A stretch of 27,578 nt of DNA, taken from contig JAFOIR010000254.1 of assembly GCA_017420625.1 (NCBI GenBank), positions 1 through 27,578 on the forward strand, read 5' to 3'. The stretch is from Bacillota bacterium. Lineage in GTDB: Bacteria; Bacillota_A; Clostridia; Lachnospirales; Bianqueaceae. Below the pieces are notes generated by a model. That model was not told the origin of the DNA, did no database searches, and saw only the letters and a list, made by a program, of their open reading frames with translations. Both the position numbers and the translations under genes were made by a program. Below are positions 10,336 to 19,515 of the stretch, one piece after another (the first letter of the stretch is position 1; each line of letters starts with the position of its first letter).

Positions 10336-12042
10336 ATGCTGAGTCATATCCGTGTACAGAATATCGCCCTGATCGATGAAGCTGAGATCGATCTGGAAGA
10401 GGGTCTCAATGTACTGACCGGTGAAACCGGTGCGGGAAAAAGTATCCTGCTTGGTGCGATCTCTCTGGCGCTTGGGCAGAGAGGCTCGAAAGATGCCGTG
10501 CGTGATCCGGCGAAAGCCGCCGAGGTAGCGCTTGTATTCTCCGGTTATAAAAACGAAGTGAAAGAAGCCCTTGATGAGATGGGGATCGAAAGCTCCGGAG
10601 AAGATGGACAGCTGCTTATCCGACGCAGATTTCTTTCATCGGGACGGTCGGCAAACTTTATCAATGATGCGATGGTCACGCAGTCTCAGATTCGCAAAGT
10701 TGCGTCGCTTCTGATTGATATTCACGGACAGCATGAGCATCAGTCACTGCTGAATCAGTCCCGTCATATCGATCTTCTGGACAGATTTATCTCCGGAGCC
10801 GGAAAAGAACTGGAGAAGATGCAGGAATGCTATCAGACATATCAACAGGTGGAAAAAGAGCTTTCCCGCTTTCAGGAGAACGGACGCGATCGGGAGAGAC
10901 TGTTATCTTTAATGGCGTATGAGCTCTCTGAGATAGAAGAGAATCTATGGCAGGAGGGAGAAGAAGAAAAGCTCCTGGAAGAACGCAAAAAGCTTGTTTA
11001 CAGTGAGAAGCTCAAAGAAGAAAGTTATGCAGCTTATCAGAAACTGATGGGAGAAGGGCATGAAGCCGGTGCGCTTGATCAGCTGGATGAGGCGCTTTCA
11101 AGCATCAACCGTGTCAGGAACTATGATGAGTCGTTTTTTGCGCCGCATACCGAGACACTGGAATCGGCGACCTCCATTCTTCGGGACCTGGCCCATGAAC
11201 TAAGAGATTACAGTGAAGAGATTCAGGCAGACCCGGAGAGATTATCTGAAATCGAAGAACGATACGACCGGATCCAGCATATGAAAAATAAGTACGGCAA
11301 GACTCGGGAGAAGGTCGAAGAGTACTATCAGAAGACAAAGCTGGAATATCAGGAGCTGGAAAATCTGGACGAAACGATCCGCCGCCTCAGCCGGGAGCTG
11401 GATGAAGCCGGAAAACGAATGAAAAAGCAGGCAGATGTCCTGACTCAAATGAGAAAAGAAGCGGCACAGGTGATTGAAAAAGAGATCACCGAAGTTCTTT
11501 CCACGCTGGAATTTGAAGATCCGGTATTTCAGATCGCTGTCGATGAAGCTTCGGTAAGTGCCAAGGGACAGGATAAAGTTTGCTTCATGATCCGCACCAA
11601 TGTCGGTGAAAAAGTCAAGCCTCTGTCGGAGATCGCATCCGGCGGTGAAATGTCGAGAGTTATGCTGGCGATCAAGACAGTACTGGCCAAACAGGATGAG
11701 ATCGGAACACTGATATTCGATGAAATCGATACCGGTATCAGCGGACGTACGGCACAGTCCGTTGCAGAGAAGATGGCACTGATCGCAATGTATCATCAGG
11801 TCATCTGCGTCACGCATCTGCCGCAGATCGCAGCAATGGCGGATGTGCATCTTCGAATTGAAAAAACGGCTGTTTCCGGGCATACGGTTACCAATGTCAT
11901 TTCTCTTCGGGAAGAGGAAATCAACAAAGAACTTTCCAGGATGCTGGGCGGAGCAAGAATTACGGATGCCGTTCGGGAAAATGCAGCAGAGATGAAATCT
12001 CTGGCCGATCGGGTCAAGAAAGAACAGAGGAATAAGCTGTGA
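10336..12042 (+). CDS. recN: DNA repair protein RecN
   Basis: SMC-like ATPase recruited early to DNA double-strand breaks. Its 568 residues fit the family. Walker A is GETGAGKS at 29-36, preceded by LIDEAEIDLEEGLNVLT. The next conserved segment is INDAMVTQSQIRK, then LLIDIHGQHEHQSLL. The middle (about residues 155-390) is a highly charged coiled-coil pair around a short hinge. The ABC signature is SGGEMSRVMLAIK near 435, and Walker B is LIFDEID with D462-E463, followed by TGISGRTAQSV. The start is ATG at 10336 with AGAGGA about 7 nt upstream. The last four bases overlap the GTG start of the flavoprotein gene. Confidence 0.97.
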   Translation: MLSHIRVQNIALIDEAEIDLEEGLNVLTGETGAGKSILLGAISLALGQRGSKDAVRDPAKAAEVALVFSGYKNEVKEALDEMGIESSGEDGQLLIRRRFLSSGRSANFINDAMVTQSQIRKVASLLIDIHGQHEHQSLLNQSRHIDLLDRFISGAGKELEKMQECYQTYQQVEKELSRFQENGRDRERLLSLMAYELSEIEENLWQEGEEEKLLEERKKLVYSEKLKEESYAAYQKLMGEGHEAGALDQLDEALSSINRVRNYDESFFAPHTETLESATSILRDLAHELRDYSEEIQADPERLSEIEERYDRIQHMKNKYGKTREKVEEYYQKTKLEYQELENLDETIRRLSRELDEAGKRMKKQADVLTQMRKEAAQVIEKEITEVLSTLEFEDPVFQIAVDEASVSAKGQDKVCFMIRTNVGEKVKPLSEIASGGEMSRVMLAIKTVLAKQDEIGTLIFDEIDTGISGRTAQSVAEKMALIAMYHQVICVTHLPQIAAMADVHLRIEKTAVSGHTVTNVISLREEEINKELSRMLGGARITDAVRENAAEMKSLADRVKKEQRNKL

Positions 12043-13298
12043 TCGATCTTGTGATCATCGGCGGCGGTATGAGTGGATTGGTCCTGGCAGGACTTGCCGG
12101 ACGTTCAGGTCTTAGCTGCGTCTTACTGGAAAAAACAGAACGTGTTGGGAAAAAGATCCTGGCTACCGGAAACGGGCGCTGTAATCTGGCTAATCGTGCT
12201 TTTTCCATGAAGCACTACCATGGCAGCGCGCTGGAGGCAGCGGGGACTGTGTTTGATATTTACGGCCCGGATCAGATCGAAGCCTTCTGGGAGGAGAATG
12301 GAATCATTTATCGTGAGGAAGAAGGAGGACGCTGCTATCCGCGGAGCCTTCAGGCATCCTCCGTACTGAACGTTCTGAGAAGGACGATTCGAACATACGA
12401 AGAGAAAGGCCTGGTCAAGGTTCTTACATCAGCGCCGGTCTCGCGTATCCGGTATGATGAGAAAAAAGGAATCTGGCGAATCACCTATAAATCAGAAACA
12501 GGACGTGAAAAAGAGCTGGATGCCAGAAATACAGCGCTATTGACCGGAGGCAAAGCTTCTCCCAGACTTGGATCTGACGGAGAGGGGCTGAAAATCGCCA
12601 AAGAACTGGGACTAAAGGTGACAAAAATACGCCCAGGCCTTTGTCGGCTCATTTCAAAAGAGCCCATGATGAAAAGGCTTTCCGGTACACGCATACAGGC
12701 AAAAGTCAGCCTGATCAGCGGAAAGGAAATCCGTTCTTCCATGAGTGACGAGATTCTCTTCACGGATGACGGAATCTCCGGACCATCGGTCATAGAACAA
12801 AGCCGCCTTGCCGGAGAGTTGATCGATGAAGGAAAAGATCTCAGGATCGGTATAGATCTTTGTGAAGAGATCTCATCAGGGGAACTTTTCGCTCTGTTGG
12901 AACAGCGGTTCCGTACCCTGGCTGATCTTTCGGCTGAAGATGGTATGGAAGGGTTTATCCATAAAAAACTGATTCCTGAGGTACTGAATCTTTCCGGGAT
13001 CGATCGACAGGAGAAGTGTGGCACACTGGGAAGAAGACAGATCGGAAAGCTGACAGAGACGCTGAAAAGCTTTTCTGTTTCAGACCTTTCCCTGGACAGC
13101 TTCCGGGATGCACAGGTCACGATCGGCGGTATTGCGGGAGAGGAACTGGATCAAAATCTTATGGCAAGACGTTTTCCCGGCCTGTTTCTGGGTGGAGAGA
13201 TCATCGACCTGGATGGTGACTGCGGCGGGTACAATCTGATGTGGGCTGTCGCCAGTGCTTTGTATATTCATGATCATCTCCTCAGAGGATCGGAATGA
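12039..13298 (+). CDS. HI0933/BaiN family FAD-dependent oxidoreductase
   Basis: Flavoprotein of the HI0933 family (also called the aminoacetone oxidase or BaiN-like family), 419 residues. The N-terminal dinucleotide-binding fold reads DLVIIGGGMSGLVLAGLAG. The family signature is KTERVGKKILATGNGRCNLAN near residues 31-51. Then come LLTGGKASPRLGSDGEG and the C-terminal FLGGEIIDLDGDCGGYNLMWA that closes the FAD site. The start is GTG at 12039, with AGAGG 8 nt upstream; it overlaps the recN stop by 4 nt and its own stop overlaps the next start by 4 nt. The substrate is unknown: one clostridial member is reported to act in bile-acid dehydroxylation, but family membership alone does not justify that claim here. 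Confidence 0.9.
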   Translation: MIDLVIIGGGMSGLVLAGLAGRSGLSCVLLEKTERVGKKILATGNGRCNLANRAFSMKHYHGSALEAAGTVFDIYGPDQIEAFWEENGIIYREEEGGRCYPRSLQASSVLNVLRRTIRTYEEKGLVKVLTSAPVSRIRYDEKKGIWRITYKSETGREKELDARNTALLTGGKASPRLGSDGEGLKIAKELGLKVTKIRPGLCRLISKEPMMKRLSGTRIQAKVSLISGKEIRSSMSDEILFTDDGISGPSVIEQSRLAGELIDEGKDLRIGIDLCEEISSGELFALLEQRFRTLADLSAEDGMEGFIHKKLIPEVLNLSGIDRQEKCGTLGRRQIGKLTETLKSFSVSDLSLDSFRDAQVTIGGIAGEELDQNLMARRFPGLFLGGEIIDLDGDCGGYNLMWAVASALYIHDHLLRGSE

Positions 13299-13864
13299 TG
13301 AATAAAAAAGAACTTCGCCGAGCAGCGAAACGACGCCGGAATGCTTTTTTTCTGACAGCCGGAAGAAGAAAAGAAGACAGGTATTTCCTCCGGGAGATCC
13401 CCATGCTCTGGAAGTCCTATGAAAAGGTGTTTTTCTATTTCTCGTTCGGAACAGAAGTTGCCACTGATCAACTGATCAGACTGGCTTTTCAGGAAGGGAA
13501 AAAAGTATTCCTTCCCCGGATCGGAGCAGACAGAACCATGAGGTTTCACAGGATCCTGCCGGATACCAGGCTTGTTTCCCATGTGTTCGGCATGCAGGAA
13601 CCGCCCGAAGATGCACCGGTATATGAAGCAGATGAACAGACACTTATCCTGGTACCTGGGCTTGCCTTTGACCGGACAGGGCATCGGCTTGGCTATGGCG
13701 GCGGTTATTATGACAGTTACTTAAAAGAACATCCTGAGGCGAAATCAGTCGGCATTTGCTACAGCGTACAGATGAGCGAAGAGATTCCCTTAGAAGAGCA
13801 CGATCAGTTGGTCGGGCTGATCATGAACGGACAGGAAACAATAGAAATATCCATACAGGAGTAA
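13295..13864 (+). CDS. 5-formyltetrahydrofolate cyclo-ligase
   Basis: ATP-dependent enzyme turning 5-formyl-THF into 5,10-methenyl-THF, which returns a storage folate to the active one-carbon pool. It has 189 residues, typical for the family. The N-terminus is short and basic (KKELRRAAKRRRNAF). The core shows KVFLPRIG, then LILVPGLAFDRTGHRLGYGG with GYYD directly after, which is the ATP/folate-binding signature. ATG 13295 overlaps the upstream stop (ATGA); a second ATG at 13298 is equally placed behind AGAGG (13284-13288), so the start is uncertain by one codon. It sits between a flavoprotein gene and ruvA in what looks like one transcript. Confidence 0.94.
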   Translation: MMNKKELRRAAKRRRNAFFLTAGRRKEDRYFLREIPMLWKSYEKVFFYFSFGTEVATDQLIRLAFQEGKKVFLPRIGADRTMRFHRILPDTRLVSHVFGMQEPPEDAPVYEADEQTLILVPGLAFDRTGHRLGYGGGYYDSYLKEHPEAKSVGICYSVQMSEEIPLEEHDQLVGLIMNGQETIEISIQE

Positions 13865-13873
13865 GATAAGCAA

Positions 13874-14479
13874 ATGATTGCATATGTCAAAGGCACTTTG
13901 GAAGAACTGGAACAGGATGCAGCTTTGATCGATGTCGGCGGTCTTGGATACAGGGTATATACACCCGTTTCGGAAGAGCTGATCAGGCGAGGCATTGGCA
14001 GTGAAGTGCGTCTTTATACCTACCTCAACGTCAGGGAAGATGCCATGGTACTCTATGGATTCCTGGAAAAAAGTACGCTTTCCCTGTTCGAACAGCTGAT
14101 CAGTGTGACCGGAGTCGGACCAAGGTCAGCTCTGATGATTTTGAGTACCCTGAGTCCGCAGCAGGTGATCAGTGCAGTCATTTCGGATGATAAGAAAACA
14201 CTTTCATCGGTCTCGGGAATCGGAGCTAAAACAGCAAGCCGTATTATTCTTGACCTGAAGGATAAAGTGGGTAAGATCGGCATCACCTCAGAGGATTCCG
14301 GCTTTGTGATGCCGCAGGCATCTGTTCAGGCCGGACCGTATCAGGAAGCAGTCGAAGCTTTGGTTTCCCTTGGATTTTCCGGAAGTGAGGCTTCCCGTGC
14401 TGTCAGCAAAGTAACTGCATCTTCAGAGAACCTTTCTCTTGAAGATATCATTCGCGGCAGTCTGAAACTATTGTACTAA
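13874..14479 (+). CDS. ruvA: Holliday junction helicase subunit RuvA
   Basis: RuvA binds four-way junctions and loads the RuvB motors for branch migration. It has 201 residues, the usual size. The N-terminal OB-fold reads MIAYVKGTLEELEQDAALID with GGLGYRVYTP and EDAMVLYGF. Two helix-hairpin-helix motifs follow: LISVTGVGPRSALMIL and VSGIGAKTASRIILDLKDK. A variable acidic linker leads to the small RuvB-contacting domain III (QEAVEALVSLGFSGSEASRA). The start is ATG at 13874, 12 nt after AGGAG (13857-13861), a rather long spacing. It is followed by ruvB after 14 nt. Confidence 0.97.
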   Translation: MIAYVKGTLEELEQDAALIDVGGLGYRVYTPVSEELIRRGIGSEVRLYTYLNVREDAMVLYGFLEKSTLSLFEQLISVTGVGPRSALMILSTLSPQQVISAVISDDKKTLSSVSGIGAKTASRIILDLKDKVGKIGITSEDSGFVMPQASVQAGPYQEAVEALVSLGFSGSEASRAVSKVTASSENLSLEDIIRGSLKLLY

Positions 14480-14493
14480 GAGGTTAATGGGTC

Positions 14494-15573
14494 ATGTTAC
14501 AGCAGGATCAGTTAGAAGAAAAACTGCAGGCCTTCGGAAGGCTGATGGATACGAAGGTCAGGCAGGAAGAAAAGGAAACCGAAAAGAGTCTGCGTCCCCG
14601 GACCTTTGACGAATATATCGGTCAGGAAGAAGTAAAGGAAAATCTGAAGCTGTTTATCACAGCTGCAAAACAGCGTAAAGAGCCGCTCGATCATGCTTTG
14701 TTTTACGGGCCTCCGGGACTGGGCAAGACATCTATTGCTATGCTGATTGCCAGTGAAATGGGTGTGAATATCAAGATCACAACAGGCCCAGCAATTGAGC
14801 GTCCCGGTGATATGGCTGCGATCCTCAATAACCTGAGTGAGGGTGACGTACTGTTTATCGATGAGATCCATCGTCTGAACCGTCAGGTAGAAGAAGTACT
14901 TTATCCTGCCATGGAAGATTTTGCCGTGGATATTCTCATCGGAAAAGGACCGCAGGCTAAATCCATCCGTCTGGATATTCCCAGGTTTACTCTGATCGGT
15001 GCGACAACAAGAGCAGGGCTGTTGTCTGCTCCCTTAAGAGACCGGTTCGGACTGGTCAATCATATGGAATTCTATGGGGTGAAGGATCTGGCGAAGATCG
15101 TCACCAATTCAGCCAGAACACTGGAAGTTGAGATCGATCAGGCAGGCGCCGAAGAGATCGCACGCCGTTCCAGAGGAACGCCGCGACTGGCAAATCGGCT
15201 GCTTCGGCGTGTGCGGGACTTCGCGCAGGTCCGGTATGGCGGTGTGATCGATGAAGATGTGGCAGCTGTAGCACTGGATGCACTGAAGGTCGATCCGAAT
15301 GGGCTGGACAGTGTCGATCGAAAGATGCTGCTTACCATGATGGAACTTTACGGCGGCGGACCGGTAGGCCTGGATACGCTGGCCGCTTCGATCGGAGAAG
15401 ATGCAGGAACGATCGAGGATGTCTGTGAACCATATCTGATGCAGAAAGGTTTCCTGCAGCGGACGCCACGCGGACGAATGGTCACGAATCTGTGTCGGGA
15501 ATATTTTCATTTTCCTGCTTCATCCGATCACGGTTCATCAAGAAAAGAAAGTGAACAGATCACTTTATATTAA
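14494..15573 (+). CDS. ruvB: Holliday junction helicase subunit RuvB
   Basis: AAA+ ring motor that pumps DNA through the RuvA-bound junction. It has 359 residues. Walker A is GPPGLGKT at 72-79 and Walker B is [11 protein letters not shown]. Sensor 1 and the arginine region read [18 protein letters not shown]. The C-terminal winged helix shows [20 protein letters not shown] and [13 protein letters not shown]. The N-terminus is about 20 residues longer than in E. coli and starts with a charged helix before [19 protein letters not shown]. An alternative start at ATG 14569-14571 (MDTKVRQEE) lacks an SD, whereas GAGG lies about 10 nt before ATG 14494. A perfect 7-bp dyad is found just before the stop codon. 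Confidence 0.97.
   Translation: MLQQDQLEEKLQAFGRLMDTKVRQEEKETEKSLRPRTFDEYIGQEEVKENLKLFITAAKQRKEPLDHALFYGPPGLGKTSIAMLIASEMGVNIKITTGPAIERPGDMAAILNNLSEGDVLFIDEIHRLNRQVEEVLYPAMEDFAVDILIGKGPQAKSIRLDIPRFTLIGATTRAGLLSAPLRDRFGLVNHMEFYGVKDLAKIVTNSARTLEVEIDQAGAEEIARRSRGTPRLANRLLRRVRDFAQVRYGGVIDEDVAAVALDALKVDPNGLDSVDRKMLLTMMELYGGGPVGLDTLAASIGEDAGTIEDVCEPYLMQKGFLQRTPRGRMVTNLCREYFHFPASSDHGSSRKESEQITLY
15548..15566 (+). repeat. Perfect 7-bp inverted repeat at the end of ruvB
   Basis: AAAGTGA (15548-15554) and TCACTTT (15560-15566) flank a 5-nt spacer, 7 nt before the last base of ruvB. It lies inside codons, so it may be chance. It is followed by AT-rich sequence (TATATTAATTG) and then a gene that lacks an SD. 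It could be a weak hairpin or an operator; the sequence does not decide. Confidence 0.35.
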
Positions 15574-15579
15574 TTGCTT

Positions 15580-17985
15580 ATGATCAGAAACTATCAACCG
15601 GAGATCCTTTCTCCGGCAGGAACGTTTTCCTGTTTTCTTTCGGCACTCGGTTCGGGCGCAGATGCAGTCTATTTTGGCGGACAGTTGTTCAATGCCCGTG
15701 CCGGAGCCGGTAATTTTTCGAAAGATGAAATCAGAGAGACGATCCGCCTGGCAAGACTTTACGGTGTCCGCACCCATCTGACTGTGAACATTTCGGTCAA
15801 AGAGAAAGAGTGGGATTCTCTAAAAGCATTTCTTCATGAGATCCTTCCTTTGGGCATTGATGCGGTCATTGTACAGGATCCGGCGGTCGCCTCTTATATC
15901 AGTCTGCATTTTCCTGAGGTAGAGCTGCATGCCAGTACTCAGATGGCAGTGAGCAATCTGGACGGTGTGAAATGGATGGAAGAACTGGGCTTCTCACGAG
16001 TCGTACTTGCAAGAGAATTATCTCTTTCTGAAATAGGGTATATCCGTTCCCATACTGACATGGAGCTGGAGGTCTTCGTCCACGGTGCGCTTTGCTACAG
16101 CTACAGCGGTCGTTGTCTGATGAGCTCTTTTCATGGCGGAAGAAGCGGCAACCGGGGCCAATGTGCTCAGCCATGCCGCATGCCTTATCTTGTTGAACTG
16201 GAAGGCAAGACATCAAAGAGCGGTCATTTTCTCAGTCTGAAAGACAGATCAGCTTTCTCTGTTTTGCAGGAATTGTTCGATCTTCGGATCGATTCGTTCA
16301 AAATCGAAGGACGGATGAAGTCAGAAGCCTATGTGAGCGGTGTTACCGGATTTTATCAGGAGCTGAAAAAGAATTATCTTGAAACAGGAAAGATCGGAAA
16401 GATTGATCCGGCCAGACTGGAAGAGATCATGCAGCTCTATAACCGGGGAAGTTTCACCGACGGTTATTTCCGTGAAAAGACCCATATGATCGAAGCGAGT
16501 GACCCGAAAAACCATGGGATCGTGATCGGAAAGGCCAGACTTAGCGGGAACAGGCAGATCCGGATCGAATCAGATCATATTCTGCATCCCGGGGATGAGC
16601 TGAAGATCGAATTCGCAGGGAAACCGGCTGAAATACGTTTGTCCGGTTCCATGATCAGGGATGATCATACGGCTGTTCTGGATCTGAATGGGATCCCGGA
16701 GGGAGGTAAAGAACCTGTAAAAGTCAGGAGGATCGTAGATCCTGTACTGAATGAACGATTGGTTTCACAAGCAATGAAACCTCCGCTCATCGATCTTTCG
16801 ATCGAAGGTGTTCTGAAGGAAGGGAAAGCCTCTTTCTGGCGTGCCGATGCAGATAAAGAGATAGTGGAATTATCCGGACCTGTACCGGAGAAAGCGATGA
16901 AGAATCCGACAGATGAGCAAACGATCCAAAGGCAGCTTGAGAGGCTTGGAGGTACTGCTTTTGTTCTTTCGTCCTGCCGGATCGAGATGGAGAAGTATCT
17001 CTTTATTCCTGTTTCCCAGCTCAATGAGCTGAGAAGGAATATTGTCCGTCAGTTACAGGAAAAACTGGAAAAAAGGTCATTTGCCAGAAGCAGAAAAGGT
17101 GTTCTTTCCGATCCTTCCACTTCTTTGGATCATGTACAGACAAAAACAGGAAAGAATCCCCGAATCCTGATTCTTGTACAGAACAGGGAACAACTGGAAG
17201 AGGTGCTGAAACGGCATACTGCTCTTGGTGAAGATCCGAGCCTGCTCCTGTCAATGGAGGGATTTCTTCACGAAGATAAAGATTTTATCATGCAAGCAAT
17301 CGAAAAGAGCGGATTTGGAAAAGACTCGGTTATTGTACAGCTTCCGCTGACAGCACGGGACTCACAAAGACAACTGGTCAGTGATGAGATAATGAGCTGG
17401 ATGGATCGCTCTGTGAAACGGTTTGAAGCTTCCCTTCCGGGCCAGATCCTCTGGATTCGTGATCTGGGAGCTATTGTATATGCCGGTCCGGATATGGGAA
17501 TCTGGAATCGTGTCAGTGCCGCTTTTATGAAGAAGCAATGCGAAGGCTACAGCATCAGCCGGGAACTGACGCTTCGGGAAGTCGAAGAACTGGGAAAACC
17601 GGAAGGTGCCGGGCTGACTGTTTACGGAAGAGTTCCCTATATGATCACCGAGCAGTGCCCGGTGAGGGAATGCTTTGGCTGCAGAAAACAACGGGACAGA
17701 TACAGACTGATCGATCGTAAAGGAGAGAAGATTAAGGGAATCTGTCATTGTGATCTTTGTTATAATGTTCTTTATTCGGAAGATCCCGTTTTGATCTCAA
17801 AGAAAAGCGGTTATCTGCGAAAAGTGCTGAACAAAGAGAACCAAAGTCCTGCTGAAGTATTGAGAATTGAACTGACGACGGAGACCGGAAGGGAAGTAAA
17901 GGATATACTGTCCTTCCTTCTGGAGGAGGATTCTTCGGTCAGTATCTGTGCTATGGAAGGACATTTCAGGAAGGAGGTGATGTGA
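15580..17985 (+). CDS. U32 family peptidase/hydroxylase-type protein with DUF3656
   Basis: An 801-residue U32-family protein. The N-terminal U32 barrel starts EILSPAGTFSCFLSALGSGA and carries AVYFGGQLFNARAGAGNF, LHASTQMAVSNLDGVKWM and the cysteine signature GALCYSYSGRCLMSS...NRGQCAQPCRMPY. That cysteine set is shared with RlhA and related proteins that modify 23S rRNA or tRNA through an iron-sulfur cluster, so RNA hydroxylation is a likelier role than proteolysis. A middle DUF3656-like region follows from about residue 320. The C-terminal part has a second cluster (CPVRECFGC...CHCDLC) that may bind metal. ATG 15580 is preferred over TTG 15574 because the family begins shortly before the LSPAG motif; neither has an SD. 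It ends directly at the rodA start. Confidence 0.88.
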   Translation: MIRNYQPEILSPAGTFSCFLSALGSGADAVYFGGQLFNARAGAGNFSKDEIRETIRLARLYGVRTHLTVNISVKEKEWDSLKAFLHEILPLGIDAVIVQDPAVASYISLHFPEVELHASTQMAVSNLDGVKWMEELGFSRVVLARELSLSEIGYIRSHTDMELEVFVHGALCYSYSGRCLMSSFHGGRSGNRGQCAQPCRMPYLVELEGKTSKSGHFLSLKDRSAFSVLQELFDLRIDSFKIEGRMKSEAYVSGVTGFYQELKKNYLETGKIGKIDPARLEEIMQLYNRGSFTDGYFREKTHMIEASDPKNHGIVIGKARLSGNRQIRIESDHILHPGDELKIEFAGKPAEIRLSGSMIRDDHTAVLDLNGIPEGGKEPVKVRRIVDPVLNERLVSQAMKPPLIDLSIEGVLKEGKASFWRADADKEIVELSGPVPEKAMKNPTDEQTIQRQLERLGGTAFVLSSCRIEMEKYLFIPVSQLNELRRNIVRQLQEKLEKRSFARSRKGVLSDPSTSLDHVQTKTGKNPRILILVQNREQLEEVLKRHTALGEDPSLLLSMEGFLHEDKDFIMQAIEKSGFGKDSVIVQLPLTARDSQRQLVSDEIMSWMDRSVKRFEASLPGQILWIRDLGAIVYAGPDMGIWNRVSAAFMKKQCEGYSISRELTLREVEELGKPEGAGLTVYGRVPYMITEQCPVRECFGCRKQRDRYRLIDRKGEKIKGICHCDLCYNVLYSEDPVLISKKSGYLRKVLNKENQSPAEVLRIELTTETGREVKDILSFLLEEDSSVSICAMEGHFRKEVM

Positions 17986-19515
17986 TTGTTCCAGATGACC
18001 GCGCTGGTAGCTAAATATGTAGATCTGGCCCTGATTCTGCTTTTTACCGGAATGGGCTATTATATGTATCTGAAAAAGCCCAGCAGTCTTGTCTGTAAGG
18101 AACTGTTCGCATATCAGACTGCCATCATCATCCTTTTCAATATTTTATCGTTCGTACTGATCATCCTGAGGGAAGTGCATACGGCAAAGACAGTGGAAGA
18201 TGCGATCGAATCCGGTATCTTAAGCGAAGGCACACATTTTCAGACGATCCGCGGCATCATGCTGAAAATGCAGCAGATCACAGAGCATTTTCTTCCATCC
18301 TGGCTTCGATTCAGTGTTGTTTTTACACTCCTGATCTATATGGTACTGCTGCTTGGCATGTATCTGTTGATCCACAGACTGCACAGGCATACGAACCGTC
18401 TTTTATGGAACTGTGTCTTTATGCTGGTATCGATCGGTTTTGTGATGCTGTGGAGACTGGATCAGGAAACAGCCCGCTATCAGGTGTACTGGCTTGCAGC
18501 CGGCTTTGTTGTGATCAACGCTGTTATGCTGTTCTTCCACGGAAGATGGATCTGGAATATTCCCGTCTGGCTGTTTCTTCTGGCAAGTGTCGGACTGATC
18601 GTTCTGCCATTTATATTTCCTTATGAGGCCAACGGATCCCTCAACTGGGTCTATATCAAAGGTTTCAGCTTTCAGCCGTCTGAATTCGTTAAGATCATCT
18701 TCGCATTTTTCCTTGCAGTGATCTATACCAAAAGCCGCAAACTGTATTCGGTTTTGGTCGCCGGGGCAGTGACAGGTTTTATGGCCATTGTTCTTCTGGT
18801 TCAAAGAGATCTGGGTACATTGCTCATCTTCGGAATCCTTGCATGGATGATGACCTATGATTATGTGGGAAAAAGCTATGTACTCTGGGGCGGCGTGATT
18901 CTGGTTGGGATAGCAGGATATGCAGCCTATCATCTGTTTGAACATGTACAGGTAAGGTTTGATATCTGGGTCGATCCCTGGGCTGATGTCAACGGACAGG
19001 GTTATCAGATCGCTCAGTCTTTGTTTGCAATTGCAGACGGCGGATTTTTCGGAACAGGCCTTTTCCAGGGTTCCCCTGGTTATATTCCGGCTCGTACGAC
19101 GGATATGATCTTTGCCGTCATCGTAGAAGAATTCGGCGGTATATTTGCCATCGTCGTCCTGCTGATCTATCTTCTGATGTTTCTGTTCGTTATGGAGACA
19201 GGAAGAAGAGAGCGCAATCAGTTCCGGCGCAACCTCCTGGTGGCTTTTGGAATTCTCTTTATGACACAGACATTTATCATCGTAGGCGGTGTGATCAAAC
19301 TGATTCCGCTGACAGGCGTGACGCTGCCGTTTATCAGTTATGGCGGCAGTTCACTGATGTCCAACTTCATTACGATCGGAATCATTGAAGCAGTGATTCG
19401 TCTTTACAGAATCGACAGAGAGGAGGCGAGGAAGCATGTCCGGCAAACGCCCTCAGCAGCGTCAGGCAGGAGGAAAGGGCCGATCCAGCCGTTCGAATTC
19501 GACGATCCCTTCTAA
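17986..19515 (+). CDS. FtsW/RodA/SpoVE family peptidoglycan glycosyltransferase
   Basis: SEDS-family membrane glycosyltransferase that polymerises lipid II into glycan strands with a partner class B PBP. It has 509 residues. Core motifs are seen: FQPSEFVKIIFAFFLAVIYT, LVQRDLGTLLIFG with the conserved aspartate, GYQIAQSLFAIADGGFFGTG, and GVTLPFISYGGSSLM near the end. About ten hydrophobic segments form the core from residue 143. Before it lie about three more, separated by a soluble stretch (about 60-104), so the N-terminus is extended. The start is TTG at 17986, exactly 8 nt after AAGGAGG (17971-17977); ATG 17995 would be too far. Its tail overlaps the PBP gene by 80 nt. Pairing with a short PBP favours the RodA-PbpA type over FtsW-FtsI, but that is inference. 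Confidence 0.9.
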   Translation: MFQMTALVAKYVDLALILLFTGMGYYMYLKKPSSLVCKELFAYQTAIIILFNILSFVLIILREVHTAKTVEDAIESGILSEGTHFQTIRGIMLKMQQITEHFLPSWLRFSVVFTLLIYMVLLLGMYLLIHRLHRHTNRLLWNCVFMLVSIGFVMLWRLDQETARYQVYWLAAGFVVINAVMLFFHGRWIWNIPVWLFLLASVGLIVLPFIFPYEANGSLNWVYIKGFSFQPSEFVKIIFAFFLAVIYTKSRKLYSVLVAGAVTGFMAIVLLVQRDLGTLLIFGILAWMMTYDYVGKSYVLWGGVILVGIAGYAAYHLFEHVQVRFDIWVDPWADVNGQGYQIAQSLFAIADGGFFGTGLFQGSPGYIPARTTDMIFAVIVEEFGGIFAIVVLLIYLLMFLFVMETGRRERNQFRRNLLVAFGILFMTQTFIIVGGVIKLIPLTGVTLPFISYGGSSLMSNFITIGIIEAVIRLYRIDREEARKHVRQTPSAASGRRKGPIQPFEFDDPF

